This document shows, piece by piece, positions 48,601 through 60,137 of a stretch of 64,000 nucleotides of DNA. Source of the stretch: Takakia lepidozioides (taxonomy: Eukaryota; Streptophyta; Takakiopsida; Takakiales; Takakiaceae). Below the pieces are notes generated by a model. That model saw only the letters and a list, made by a program, of their open reading frames with translations, had not been told where the DNA came from and did not search any database. How positions within the stretch are numbered: position 1 is the stretch's first letter; every line of letters starts with the position of its first letter. Made by a program: the position numbers and the translations under genes. The DNA lies in contig CM060733.1 of the NCBI GenBank assembly GCA_030704615.1, forward strand, positions 13,578,001-13,642,000, given 5' to 3'.

Positions 48601-48762
48601 TATTGATCCATTTTGTAATACTTTGGTATGGCCTTTTCCCTCCACATTGTGGTAGGTGCCACCAGCGGATCGCACACTAGAAGTGCTGCTACAACCATCC
48701 AAATCATGAAGAATTTCTGAGTTGCCGGTCATGTGCTTACTAGCACCGGAGTCAATAATCTA
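45610..48762 (-). pseudogene. Copia pol: protease, integrase, RT, RNase H
   Basis: In order, the protease region has DSGASKHMTG at the start. The integrase has an HHCC-type zinc region ending CKVCMLGKQHR and core residues in HIDLCGP, RTDRGGEF and SERKNRT. RT has AKWIYKVKRK, YHMDVKTVFLNG and GLKQAPRAWY, with its active site changed from YVDD to YVHD near 46580. RNase H has SDVDWAGD, SSTEAEYRAL and DNQSSAKIAKNP, and ends in HIFTKPL. Stops: TAG 48760-48762, TGA 48523-48525, TGA 47422-47424 and TGA 46144-46146. Frameshifts lie near 47093 and 46420. Each stop is one transition away from the residue expected at that place. Confidence 0.9.
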
Positions 48763-49680
48763 GGAAGCTTTCTTTTCCCCGGCAGTGAGATCTCCTTGCA
48801 TGTCGAGAGCGGCCATGGCTACTTCCAACATTTCAGCTACCCCAATGCAGTCATCTTCGTCAGATTCGTCGGGTGCATCTTCAACCATGTTGGCATGCTG
48901 ATTACAGTTCTTCAAAATCTCTTCGTACGGAACCGGACAATTCTTCGCCCAATGGCCCTCCTTGCCGCAGCGGTTGCAGGTGGTGATAATAGAAGATCTT
49001 TGTGATGAAGGTCGACCTCCACCTTGTCCTTGGCGCTGATAGGTCTTACTGAAGCGTTTAAACTTGACCCACAAGGCTTCATCTTGAGTAGCCTTTCGTT
49101 CTTTCAACTCCCGTGTGGTTTCCTCGTGCAACAGTTTCGAAGTAAATTCTGCAACACTAGGAAGCTCTTTCTGCGCCATGATTGCGTCACCGTAGGCAGT
49201 ATACGTGTCAGGTAAGGCATTCAAAATGTGCTCAACAATGATATATTCCTCAATTTCTTCACCAAAGGCAGCAAGTTGAGCCACAAGATTAGTAATGGTC
49301 TAAAGGAATTCCTCTATGGAGGATCCTTCTTCCATTTTCAATCCATGGAACTTGTTCCTCACAACCATTTGCCTCGATGATGACCTATCATCGTACATTT
49401 TGGCCAAAGCATCCCACATAGCCTTTGGCTCTATGAGATGAGCAATATAATGGATGACTTTGTGACTGAGAGAGAGATTTATAATGGTAAGAGCCCTGAG
49501 CTTCTTCTTTCTAAGCTCTTCCTTATCCTGACATGCTTCTAGGACCACCTTCTTCTGGACAAGCTCAAGAATATCCTCCATCAACAGATAGTTTGTGACC
49601 TTGAACTTCCATACTGAGTAGTTGTTTTTCCCTGTCAGCTTGTCTTGCTGAGGGATGATCAAGTCTGATCCATTTCCCAT
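48763..49680 (-). pseudogene. Copia gag
   Basis: Starts at ATG 49680 with MGNGSDLIIPQQDKLTGKNN and the YSVWKFKVTNYL copia gag signature. A CCHC zinc knuckle, CNRCGKEGHWAKNC, lies near 48965-48925. A TAG at 49300-49302 interrupts it after 126 codons, and the frame is otherwise continuous to the protease boundary. Confidence 0.9.
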
Positions 49681-50050
49681 GACGGCTGCTGAAGGAGGAT
49701 AGAAAGAAAATAATTAAATCAATAAAGAACTAAAGGACGATGGCAAGAGAGAAGAAGAGGAATCTCGAGATAAATCAATTTTTACAAAGTAGTGAGTGGA
49801 GGAAAGATGATGTTCATAGACACGAATTGAGAGGTGCATGAGAACTACAGGCCCGTGAGAAATTTCTAGAGTGGAAAGAATTTTTTGGAACAAGAATTTG
49901 CAATAAAACAAACAGTTCTGGAGCAGAGCTCACAGGATCACAAAATCAAATCAACAAGACATCCAACGATGGTGGAGCAGTGCTTCACACCAGAGGTGCT
50001 TCCTAGTGACCTCAAACCCTGAAAGAAACTATGATTCTATTGCCCCCCGA

Positions 50051-50062
50051 GCTCTGATACCA
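50051..50062 (-). other. Primer binding site, initiator Met tRNA type
   Basis: TGGTATCAGAGC on the element strand directly follows the 5' LTR. It is the standard plant copia primer site, complementary to the 3' end of initiator Met tRNA. Confidence 0.95.
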
Positions 50063-50338
50063 TGTAGAATGAGTAGTGTACCAACTGCATGAGGATCGAA
50101 GGCTAGAAATCGTTGCATAGTGAACCTGAGGCCCTTATATCATGGACACATGAGCTGTAGAAAGTAATTGCAGAAGTAATTAACTACCAACTAATGAAGT
50201 CTATCCTACCTACTATGGTGGTGGATTAACTGCTAACCAACTGGCATATCTACTGCTACCCGCGAGAATATAGTGAAGACATTAAACCCGAGGACTGAAT
50301 AATCAATGGTACACTATAATTGCATTACTAATTTAACA
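50063..50338 (-). repeat. Copia 5' LTR
   Basis: This 276-bp repeat is the partner of 45253-45520. Confidence 0.95.
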
Positions 50339-50343
50339 CATTA

Positions 50344-52415
50344 CTCTCCTTGCTTCTTTCAGTCTTTCTTGGTGTGTGTTCTCTGCATCCCACACCAGCC
50401 AAGCCCAGACCCAATTGCTATGGGTTGAACGAATTCATTTCATCTAAACATATATTATCAACCAGTCATGCTGTTGGGCTTGGCTGTGCAAACACATCAT
50501 CAATGTATTTTACCCCACTTATGAGAGTGCAGGGGTGTTCTGGCCACATGTCCATGGTCGCATCATAGCTTCGATGATACTTGAACACCAGATTCTTACT
50601 GGCTTGTTCCTCATCTAAGGTCCCATATCTTGCATCACCTAATGGAGAGTTGAGGGGAATGCGAATAAGAAACATAGCCTGGCTACGCTTCTCGACCAGG
50701 TGGTCTTCGATCAATCGAAGAGACATTTGTCGATAAGCTTGTGCTTCTTTAAGAAGGTAATAGGAGATCATTGGATGAAAAATCTGGAGGAAAACTCTGC
50801 TGCAAGGAGTAAAACTTTGAACTATATAAAGGAAGCTCAAGTGAAACTCCACAATATTCATGATTTCCCTTCCGGTTTTGACATTGTTTTCCCATGCTTA
50901 AATTGCAATAATCGTTTTGAGCCTGCATTCAAAAAGTATGATCCTTTGTGGGTATCTAAATGTTCCTCCAGCCTTTCTACCAGTAACTGCTAGTTGGTCA
51001 TGGATCTCTTCTAATGTATGTGAAAGCATCTGAGTCTTTCTGTTGACATTCCAAATTGTTTTCTGTTCAGTGGTTATAGCACTGGCCACACTTTGGGTGG
51101 TGGGGTTCCACTCTTTTTCTTGTTAGAGATACTGGTGTTTGTGTGTCCCTACCCAGTCAACAGACAGTTAGAGGAGGTATCATACATCAGTTTGGCATCC
51201 ATATACTGCACATGCTAGATTATTCTTGCTAGCTATACATACAGGCAGAGTTCACAAAATTCCTGCTCTTAAAGTCTTTCAGTCTTGAGCAATGGAGGTC
51301 ATTAGATTATTATCCAGATGAATATATCAGTAAGCCAGTCAGCATTGCATTTGTTAGTTACTGCAAGTGACTACGCTGATCGAATCAGGAGCGGCCGAGT
51401 CACCAAGAGCGACGACTACATGCTACTGACACGTCACCATTGTTTTCCCGCTTTCATATAAGTGTCCATACATGTAATATTGTTTTATGCTGTTGTATTG
51501 CTGCTCAGATATACGAGCGATAGATGCTAGGGTGTGTGTCTGCCTAGATGTGCATACTCTGCTTACGTTGTTGTGCTGCAGGGCTTGTAGCTATGTCTTA
51601 TCTGTACTGTGACTTCCAGGTGTTGATATAGTAGTGCTGAGATGCCGATGAACAGTATGCTGTATTAGAACACTTGTAAATGCGAAACTGATCATGACCA
51701 GTATATTGGTTGTACATATGATTCTGATGACTACTTATATAGAGTTCAAGTCTCGATAGTATATTTGTGCAGTACTTTCAATTGATCCTGGGTTGGTAAT
51801 GGATTTCCAGCACCTTATCTGTTTCATAAGATAACCGAGCACTTGAAATAACCGTCTAGATATACCCTTTCAATGCTCAATAACTGCCCAAATATACTGG
51901 TTGACACCTTTTCACGGTCGTAATCCAGACGACGTGGTTGCACTAACCTCCCCAAAGGATTCAAGTCCTCAAGGAATCGCCATAGATTACAAAAACTTGG
52001 TTGAAAGAAATTTTGTATCTGACTGAGATGGTTGGGGGCAAGTTAGCTCACCTTCTATGTACGGTCATTCCAAATGTTGATTTTTCTTAAACATTTCAAT
52101 TCGGGCTGTACTAGGTTCAGTTTATTTGCAGAACTTTACTTTACACAAAAGGGCTTGGGACATTAGGGCTAAAAATGTTCAAATGCTAACCAGTGACCAC
52201 AACGTCAGAGTGTCAATTGTCACCACGCATAGATCTCTGGAGAAAGCTAAACTTGTACACGGGAGCATACATGTTGTACTTCAGAGCAGACCCACATACA
52301 CAATGTTTACGTTGAGAAGGTCATCATGTGCAGCACATTATTGATTAGATGTCACTTGCAGCTGCCTGAGGATCCTACTTATTAGCGATTCATGAAAGTT
52401 GAGTGTACATACATG
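50344..52415. other. Intergenic region with one unrecognised open frame
   Basis: A 131-codon open frame on the minus strand (50861-50466) has no family I recognise. It has a fairly normal residue mix and could be an exon of an unknown gene cut by the copia insertion, or chance. Shorter frames on the plus strand (50700-50993) overlap it. The rest is AT-rich and must include the 3' UTR of the AP2 gene at its right end. No RNA gene was found. Confidence 0.3.
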
Positions 52416-55400
52416 TCACTGTGTCAGTCTGCTACGTTGGTCCATAGTCGTCGGCTTGGAGACACGCAAATGCATAGATGCTGCAAACGCATCCACACTT
52501 TCCTTGCTGTAGGAGCTGGGTAGGAAATTGGTTTTGCACTCCCAGCCATGGTAATGCAGTGATGCCAGATCGTGAGCATGTGCTGCCATTATTTCATCAT
52601 CTGCAGCACCAGGCATGAGGAGTTGTTAACATAATGGATTTTGAAAGCCGCATAATCAATCAGCTAAATTAGAATGATCGATCATGGTTGGGTTGTATGA
52701 CAATATGGACAACATGAAAAAGTAGTTAGCGGTCTTAAAACGCATGTCAGGGTACATTCTACATTGTGTCCACCTTCCAAGCGGAAGGTAGTAGTCTTTG
52801 GGTGAAGTTACAGTACCAATAGAGTTTAGGCTTACTATAACTGTAGGACTGTCAGGTTTCTCTGAGGCTAAGCGTGATAGAAACCAATTGATGGATTGGG
52901 GGTACGTTCCCAGGAGTATAGATAAGTCACACATCCAGGTCTTCCTACGTTATTAGACTTCTTGCACAATGTTAGAAACTAAGTTACAAGTTCATTTGTT
53001 AAACTCACCATATACTCCCAAATACACGTCCACTTTTGCTTTAGCTTCCGACATGTATGCCACTCTTGCTTCCCATTTACATCGGTTCCTGGTAACGCAG
53101 ATAGCACAACCCACAATCGAGTTAGTTTAGTCATTCATAGCCCCAGGAAACAATCAATCCCGTGATAAGACTGGACATAGATCCGCGTCTAAGCTGTGCT
53201 TGAGGCCAAAAATCATTTGATGTGACCTTAACATTGCAAGAGGTGAGATTTTTCTCATGAGTACTGATTCGATTATTCCCAGTTGAACACATATTAATGA
53301 ACATTGGGAAACACTGCCGTTTTTCAGCTTAAGCGAGGAGCAATGCACAGTTAGAATGTGCATACTTGGACACGCCTTTGAATCGTGAAGAACCACGGGA
53401 GAATCCTTCAGAGTTCCTGTGGATTAGCACATAAATTTTATATCTATGAGTTCTACAGCATGTCAGCAGCATGTCTCGGAATTCCAAATTGCGTGTTCAA
53501 CGTTCCATTAGATTGCATATTCCATGCAATAAATTATCCACAAATCTACATGTCTTCTGAAGTTTTTGCAACCGTCAAAGCTGTTATGATTAATTTCTTA
53601 ACAATGTCAGAGAAGTGATCACCTCTTCAAATACCAGATGTAATCCTCGGTGCTGACATTTTTCATTTGTACCAAGTCCTCCTCGTAGTTACAGATCTGC
53701 GACGTATAGTTGAAAGTCATCTTACAAGCAATGATGAGTGTTGTTTCCAATGAGATCCATACATACGTGGTGCACATGCACCGACGATCCAGGTTTAACA
53801 GATTATGGAGAAATCCCAGGAGCGATTTCGTGCAATTGGAGTGTTAGAAAATCAAATAGTCGTTCAAAGTGTAAGGTGACTAATTACATGCATGCTAGGT
53901 CCACACTATCTCAACAGGGTTTCAGGCCTCACAGGGAAGTTGAGTTTGTACGGTCTCTTTCTCTTCAGATGAAGCTTAAGCTTCAATGCTGCGAGATCGT
54001 GTACCCTGGCAGCTTCAACTTCCGAAAGGTAATGACCTGAGATGCAGACGAGAATGAAGGTAATGTGACATCAAGGCGATATTATTGCATGCACTGTCAT
54101 GAGGTGCTGAAAAGCATCTGCACGAATTAGAAAAACTACAATATGCTCATTAGAAAAAGATCTATTCTGAGCTGTTCAAGTACACTAGCGAGGCTGCATG
54201 AGCAAGAAGATGAGGATCATGCAGTATCACTAATGCAAGGTGCTATAACTTGGTCTCACCACAATATTCTGCTTGAAGGAGTTCGTTTCAGCACCGAATC
54301 ACCAAAAATCGGTCGATATTGCGCCCAATTGACAGCACAAGCAGATATCAAGCAAATGAGCATGTCAAATTATTATCTTTAGAACAACCCTTAGGACTAT
54401 CATTTAAATGAGAGACATATTCTTCCTATAACTAGGTCCATGTAAGATTCGTAACTATAGCTGCATCAGTTTATATCTGAGTTAATTACTTCCACACTGT
54501 GCTTTCATTCACGGTTCACCTGCCTAACCATGTTTTCTTACAAGATCGCTCGAGTTGAAATTACACTATGGACAGAAGTAGAATTCAAGTAAGAAACAAT
54601 TGAATTTCACCCTGTGGTCTATAATGCTACTGTCACAAGCTGTACTCATGAATTCAACTGGGATTGGTTAATTATGAGTGTAATTTCGTAAAATCTGGAA
54701 ATTGCGTTTCTGGACTGGAGATTGTGAGCTGTAAATTACCTTGTTTACCCTTCTTCGTCCTGTTTTCGACTTGGGCATCGCCATTCCAAACGCGTGCCTC
54801 ATACAATCCTGATGTGATCCTGCGCATAGGAGGCGGATAGGTGCAGACCGTAATCAAAGTTACTCCACGGCCTTGTAGCTTAATTTCCCAGTCTCTTACA
54901 TGAACTTTGAAGAGTGCATGAAAGCCAGAGTTCAATAGCCGAAGATGAGTCAATGCTGGTCTAATTAGGAATAACTTACTGAGTCACCCCCTTGTATATT
55001 GATGTCTTTTGTTGAGCTGATGGAGCTGCAGGCTGAGTCGCTCCCTCGTATTTTGAGGTCTTTTTTCTCTTCGATTTGTGAACAGGCTGAGTCACCCCCT
55101 TGTGTTTTGATGTCTTCCGTTTTTTGGATCTCGGGGCTGCTTGAGAAGACTGAGGTGAAGCGCAATGCAGGTGTTCGAACTTTGAAGCGAGGGTTGAATT
55201 GGCCATCATTGCATCATTCGAGGGACCCATGATCATACCTTCCAGCCAGGCTGCATCAAGCTCTTGTACCGGCTCGTCACTTCCGGCCTCTCTTCTTAGG
55301 TTTCCTGCAACAATGGATGAGTCGACTCGCTGGAATGGTCCAGCAGAGTCCTTAATCTTCGACTCATGAAGAGTGAGGAGTTGACCGCTGGCGTCCGTCT

Positions 55401-55665
55401 GTACGGAAACAATTACCGTCTTGTGGCACGGCCCAGGTCCAGCTACAAGCAAAGGTAAGCTGGAATTAGGAGGCTCATGAGCCCACATTTCGGCCTCCAT
55501 TTGCAGATCCCTTTCGTTCAGGCTTGGTACCCAATCCATATTGTCATCCAGAGGAAACAGATCCCCAACTGTCGACGCCAAATACTTCCACTGACTCGCT
55601 TCAGGTACCATCCACTCCTTCAGCGCTTGTTCAATCTCATCAGACAGCTGGTAATAACTAGCCAT
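52416..55665 (-). CDS. AP2-family transcription factor with two AP2 domains
   Basis: Seven exons in reading order: 55665-54980, 54819-54740, 54036-53933, 53696-53623, 53416-53366, 53088-53009, 52600-52416. They total 1260 nt (419 aa), every junction in phase. AP2 domain 1 (about 221-290) runs TSIYKGVTQ, SGLYEARVWNG, KKGKQGHYLSEVEAARVHDL, then KLNFP. The linker YEEDLVQMKNVSTEDYIWYL is typical of AP2/ANT proteins. Domain 2 (about 324-385) runs SRFKGVSK, CKWEARVAYM, VYLGVYDDEIMAAHAHDLAS, TNFLPSSYSKE. The paired domains with this linker place it in the AP2/ANT subfamily, nuclear DNA-binding regulators of development. Both domains are divergent: domain 1 lacks the usual RH after GVT. Just before domain 1, exon 1 carries two extra copies of its opening motif (SKHKGVTQ, SKYEGATQ). 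The 3' end of the last exon is less certain. Confidence 0.85.
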
Positions 55666-58639
55666 TTCCTGGTAACAGTCCTGACGATTCTATGGACGTT
55701 GCAGATAGTAACAAGAATGAATTTCTTCAAACTTTTTGTCCACAGGTGTTGGAGCAAAGTTCTGCCTTCAACTTACCTAGATTGCGTTCATGAGTGAACG
55801 TACTGCAGTCCGAGCAGGCTGAAAGTTTCTAGTAAAATAAGAGGGAGGAGACCAGCGACTGATTGCAATGAACTTCAACAAAACTGATCGAATCTACAAA
55901 GACAAAGTAAGAACCAGCCCACACGATATGAGCTAGCCGAGCATGTCAGTGATCAGTTTGGTATCCAGAAGCGACTGAGTGAGGATGGGAATGAGAAGGA
56001 ATGTTTAATATAAGCGAGCAGCGACCCTCTCTTGCAATCGCCGTCGCCGTCGCCATCGCCATCGCCCTCCCCACGAGGCACTGTCGGGGAGTTTCGCCGC
56101 GGCACACGGGATTGTCTGCTCACCGTTTGATTGTCGAAATAACGTCCAAATTGTCTCAGGGAAAATTTCAATTTTCCTTGGCCGTCCAATAGTTTGAATC
56201 GACGGTGTACATCGCTAGGTCTGGAGAGGGAAGTTCGGGAAGCAGTGGGTGGCGTCTGTTTCGCCATCCGACGCGCTTGGGCGCAGTTTAGAGAATGTAT
56301 CGACTTGCTGAGCGGAGACTTGAGAGACTGAGTTGCGGGCTACTTGTGCATCAGCTGAAATGTGCATGTAGTTGAGCCCGGCAGCTAGTGAGTGTCGCTG
56401 ATAGTTTGCTGTCTTATCACAATATCGAGCAAGGACATGCAGATCACCAGATCACCACGGCGTTGTGAGATTGAGGGACAGTAATATTGTGCTGCAATGC
56501 ATACTGAGTTGCTTAGGGGAAAGAGGAGATCACAACATGTTGAGCGGTCCAGTGCTGATGGGTAGGCGTACAACATCCGAAGGTTGCTATTAGGTGATAA
56601 GCATTTGTGTGATCGAGAACATAGACCTGATACACAATCGTGTGATCTCTAGTTGCTGAAAGATAAGAGACTAAATTGTGAAGAAGTAGATCTTCCGAAC
56701 AGAAACATCTGCATGGTCCGAGATAGAGTGTGCCATAAGATAGGGAATGTGGCAGTTCCGAATAGAACGGGGCATGTAGATACAGCAAGTGTATGCCCTG
56801 CAATATGTGCATTGCTTAAACCAACTTGAGGTGATACAGGATGTCGCAGAGGCTTGGGTACATGCAATCACAGCACGCTTCAAGACTAAAAGGGGTGTTT
56901 TGGTGTTATCGAACTAGTATGAGTTTTATCTTCCGATAAAGCTTAGGCTGGGTTCCAAGTGTCACATATTCTTGAACTCTGATAATGGTGAGAATGAACC
57001 TTTACAGGGCAATGTGGTGAGGCCCTTCTTTTGGCTAGGCGGATTCATGGGCGCGTTGGTCTCAAACTACGTGAAGGAACATGCTAAATTGTGAAGTTGG
57101 TAGGATGCATCATGGCTGGACGGGATCACATGTTGATCCCTGAAGAGCCAGTATTGCCAACTGGCGACCTCCTGGTGACATTCTAATCTGCTTCAGCCAG
57201 AGAGCCACTTATAACACACACTCGTAGCCTCGGATCTAGTCCTTTTTCCTGCCTAGAGATTGTATGATGGAGATTTATGCTTGAGAGTGATTCATGCTGG
57301 AGGTAGAAGTAAGTACGATGTCTTGTGGATTAGAGAGTCCGGGAGATGGGAACGAGTCAATGCTGTAGCACGAGAGGTGATCACGAGAGGTGACATGGGC
57401 CGGGTGGCAGCGTCGAAATGTTGTGTAGTGGACAATGGGAGTGGTACAGAGGTCAAAATTAGTGTCAGTGCAATATTATATATCGTTATCGTGGGGCTGT
57501 ATTTTCTACGGAAACATTGGAACATAATCTGCCCTGCTTGTGATCTCTTCCAGATGTTCCTTGCTTGCTGGGCAGACTAGATTGAATCAGGAAGGTGTTA
57601 CACAAGGAAGATATGTGAGGTTCCCTTCTTCCGAACAAGGGGAGATGTCTCGGAGATGTAAGGCTTTCCCTGCAAAAAAATCGGCCCTTGCGGGAAAGTT
57701 GGATTTCTTGTACAGACGCTAGGGAAAGCTCCATAGATCGATCACCACTATAATGAGGGAATGTTGTAATTCTGTACCAGGGAAGTTTACAAGGAAATCG
57801 GTAGGTTGTGCAGGGAACCTTGGATTTTAGGGGAAAATCCATTAATTCCTGCATCCGTCGACGCTGGAGTACAGTCTACGAATTCCGTTTGCTTGCTCTG
57901 GCTGCCGCTTTGGCCAACTGCTTCTTTCTTGTCTACAAATGCGGCGAACCTCACAGACAATTGACAATCCTGTAGGCCAACGTTCCTTAGAACGCTGTGT
58001 GGCGTTACAAACCGTTTCAATGGTTATCGGAAAACTTGGAGATAATCTGGTAGGATGGTCATCCTCACAAATTTTTCCTTGGTCAGATATGTATCTCAAT
58101 GGGCGAAGGGTACTTTCCCTCGATGTACCAAGGGTAAATATTAGCGACTCAGATTCCTATGATGTTGGCCTGTAAGACTCCCTGCCCCATTTTCTCCAGA
58201 AAAGGAATTTCAGCTTTGGAGTTTCACACTTTTGTGAGTTGATGATGTGAATTTGGATTTGCCCAATAACCTTAATGTTAACCATCTGACAGGTAATGAG
58301 ACATTTTGAGCTTGAGCAATTTCATAAAGGAGAGTCTTCTCCAATGTTACACTAACTGTACCAGAACTCTCACATGCAATTCCCAAATCTTTCATGATAA
58401 TTTCTCATGTGCATTAGCTGTGTATACGTAAGCCTGACTTCATCATCAGGTACTGAACATGTCAAGCTTCTTCAAGTTTAGACATCCTTATATGCCAACA
58501 ACCCAAGCCTGTTTATTATTAAGGGGCAATCACCATGTAACCAGGCAACCTAAATCTAAATGGCTACTTAAGATTCAATTTCGCGGTACTGCTAACACAC
58601 CTGATAGACAATTCTCATGAGGACTGGACCTTGTCATAA
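55666..58639. other. Upstream region of the AP2 gene, no gene seen
   Basis: The promoter and 5' leader of the AP2 gene lie in the left part. A (GGCGAC/GGCGAT)n hexamer-like tract is at 56036-56068. Short frames at 57260-57580 (plus) and 58395-58210 (minus) show no recognisable domains and no splice partners I could find. I see no RNA gene. Confidence 0.4.
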
Positions 58640-59560
58640 GAGTGAAACTAGGGTAGCCTGTGCTGTTGGCCCAAGTGTCCAAGGTCATCTAAGTTCAAGT
58701 GCAATCCTCTATGTATCTAGAGACCTTCATGTTTGGGAGATCTATGCCTAGGGTAGCCTGTGCCATTGGCCCATGTGTAAAGACTTGAAATCTAAGCCCA
58801 AGTGCAATCCCTTATGTATCCGCGTCTCCTATGTCAAGGCCCATGTGTGAAGAATTGAAATCTAAGCCCAAGTGCAATCTCATATGTATCCAAGTGTTTA
58901 TCCCATGTAGAGGCCCAAGTGCAATCCCCCGTGCATCAAGAAACCCTGCAGTTTGGGAGATCTCTTTGTCATTGTTCCAACAAAGCCCATTTTTCTATTT
59001 TTGCAATCTCCCATGTCAAGGAACAAAACAAAACAAACGTCTTGATTCATATATTGATAGGGTAGCCTGTGCCGTTGGCCCAAGTGTCCAGTGTCATCTA
59101 AGTCCAAGTGCAATCCCCTATGTATCAAAGTGCATCTCATATATTGTCGAGGCCAAAATGCAACCTCTAGGGTAGCCTGTGCCATTGGCCCAAGTGTCCA
59201 ATGTCATCTAAGTCCAAGTGCAATCCCCTATGTAACAAAGTGCGTCTCCTATGTGGAAGCCCACATGCGACCTCTAGGGTAGCATGTGTCGTTGGGCCAA
59301 CTGTCCAATGTCATCTAAGCCCAAGTGAAAGATCTTCTATGTATCCCAGTGCGTCGAGGCCCAAGTGTGACTTCTAGTGTAGCCTATGTCGTCGGCCCAT
59401 GTGTGACGAATTGAAATCTAAGACCAAGTGCAATTTCCTATGTATCCAAGTGCGTCTCCTATGTCGAGGCCCATCTAAGCCCATGAAGTGTAATCGTCCA
59501 TTCATGTATCCAAGTGCATCTCCCATGTAGAGGCCCAAGTGTCTAGTGGATCATCTAATC
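58640..59560 (+). repeat. Degenerate tandem repeat, about 110-bp unit
   Basis: Units start 'agggtagcctgtgcc' then 'ttggcccaagtgtcca', 'catctaagtccaagtgcaat' and 'tatgtatc.aagtgc.tctc'. Starts are visible near 58650, 58750, 59060, 59170 and 59277, with partial units between 58830 and 58920 and up to 59540. A 'aacaaaacaaac'+'gtcttg' stretch inside (59025-59045) recurs just after the array at 59770-59810. No coding frame is conserved between units. Confidence 0.8.
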
Positions 59561-60137
59561 GAGGCTCCAACCATTGTCCCAGGAATGGCCACTTTGCCAT
59601 TTTTTCTATTTTTTGTGAATTTCCAGCGACCAAAAGTACTTGGAATTCCGTATCTCCCACACCGTAGGTCCAAAAGTCATGAGACCAAGGCGGTCCACCC
59701 CTCCTCCTCGTCAAGGGCTTTCCAACGGGACCAAGCACCAGCGCCGGGGCCCCGTGGTTTGGAACATCTCAACGCTACAAAACAAAACAAAACAAACAAA
59801 CAAACGTCTTGCTTCATAGATTGATAGGTTTCAGTGAGTAGGTGGATAAAAATTTCCACATTTGAGATGAAACCTTGAATATCCCACAGGGAGGTTTGGT
59901 CAAATTCCAATGTGGAAATTAATGTACAATTGCTAGGAAGATTGCATGATATTTCGAACTAAGTAGGGAATTTGCAAATTGAACCATTCCTTGATTGGAC
60001 ACCAGGGAAATTAAGTCCGAACATCTTTTTCACATTTAGTGGACTTTTCCAAGTGGCACTTTTTTTAAATACACTTTCCGGTGGCACTTCTTTTGAGATT
60101 CCAGATGGCATTATAATATACATTTATTTTTTATATT
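59561..60137. other. Flank of the tandem array and of the CACTA element
   Basis: No gene was seen. From about 60030 there is a degenerate tandem repeat with 'ttccagatggcattataata' and 'cactttccggtggcactt' words. It continues on the other side of the CACTA element (60914-61060). Confidence 0.5.

Larger units (their letters stand above)
45253..50338 (-). mobile_element. Ty1/copia LTR retrotransposon, complete but inactive
   Basis: The element is 5.1 kb and reads right to left. LTRs at 50063-50338 (5') and 45253-45520 (3') begin TG and end CA on the element strand. They differ by two substitutions and one 8-bp indel. CATTA flanks the element on both sides (45248-45252 and 50339-50343), a 5-bp target duplication. 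The primer site matches initiator Met tRNA, and a purine tract precedes the 3' LTR. The domain order gag, protease, integrase, reverse transcriptase, RNase H is that of Ty1/copia. The reading frame is broken by five stops and two shifts, and the catalytic YVDD of reverse transcriptase reads YVHD. It could be mobilised only in trans. Confidence 0.95.
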
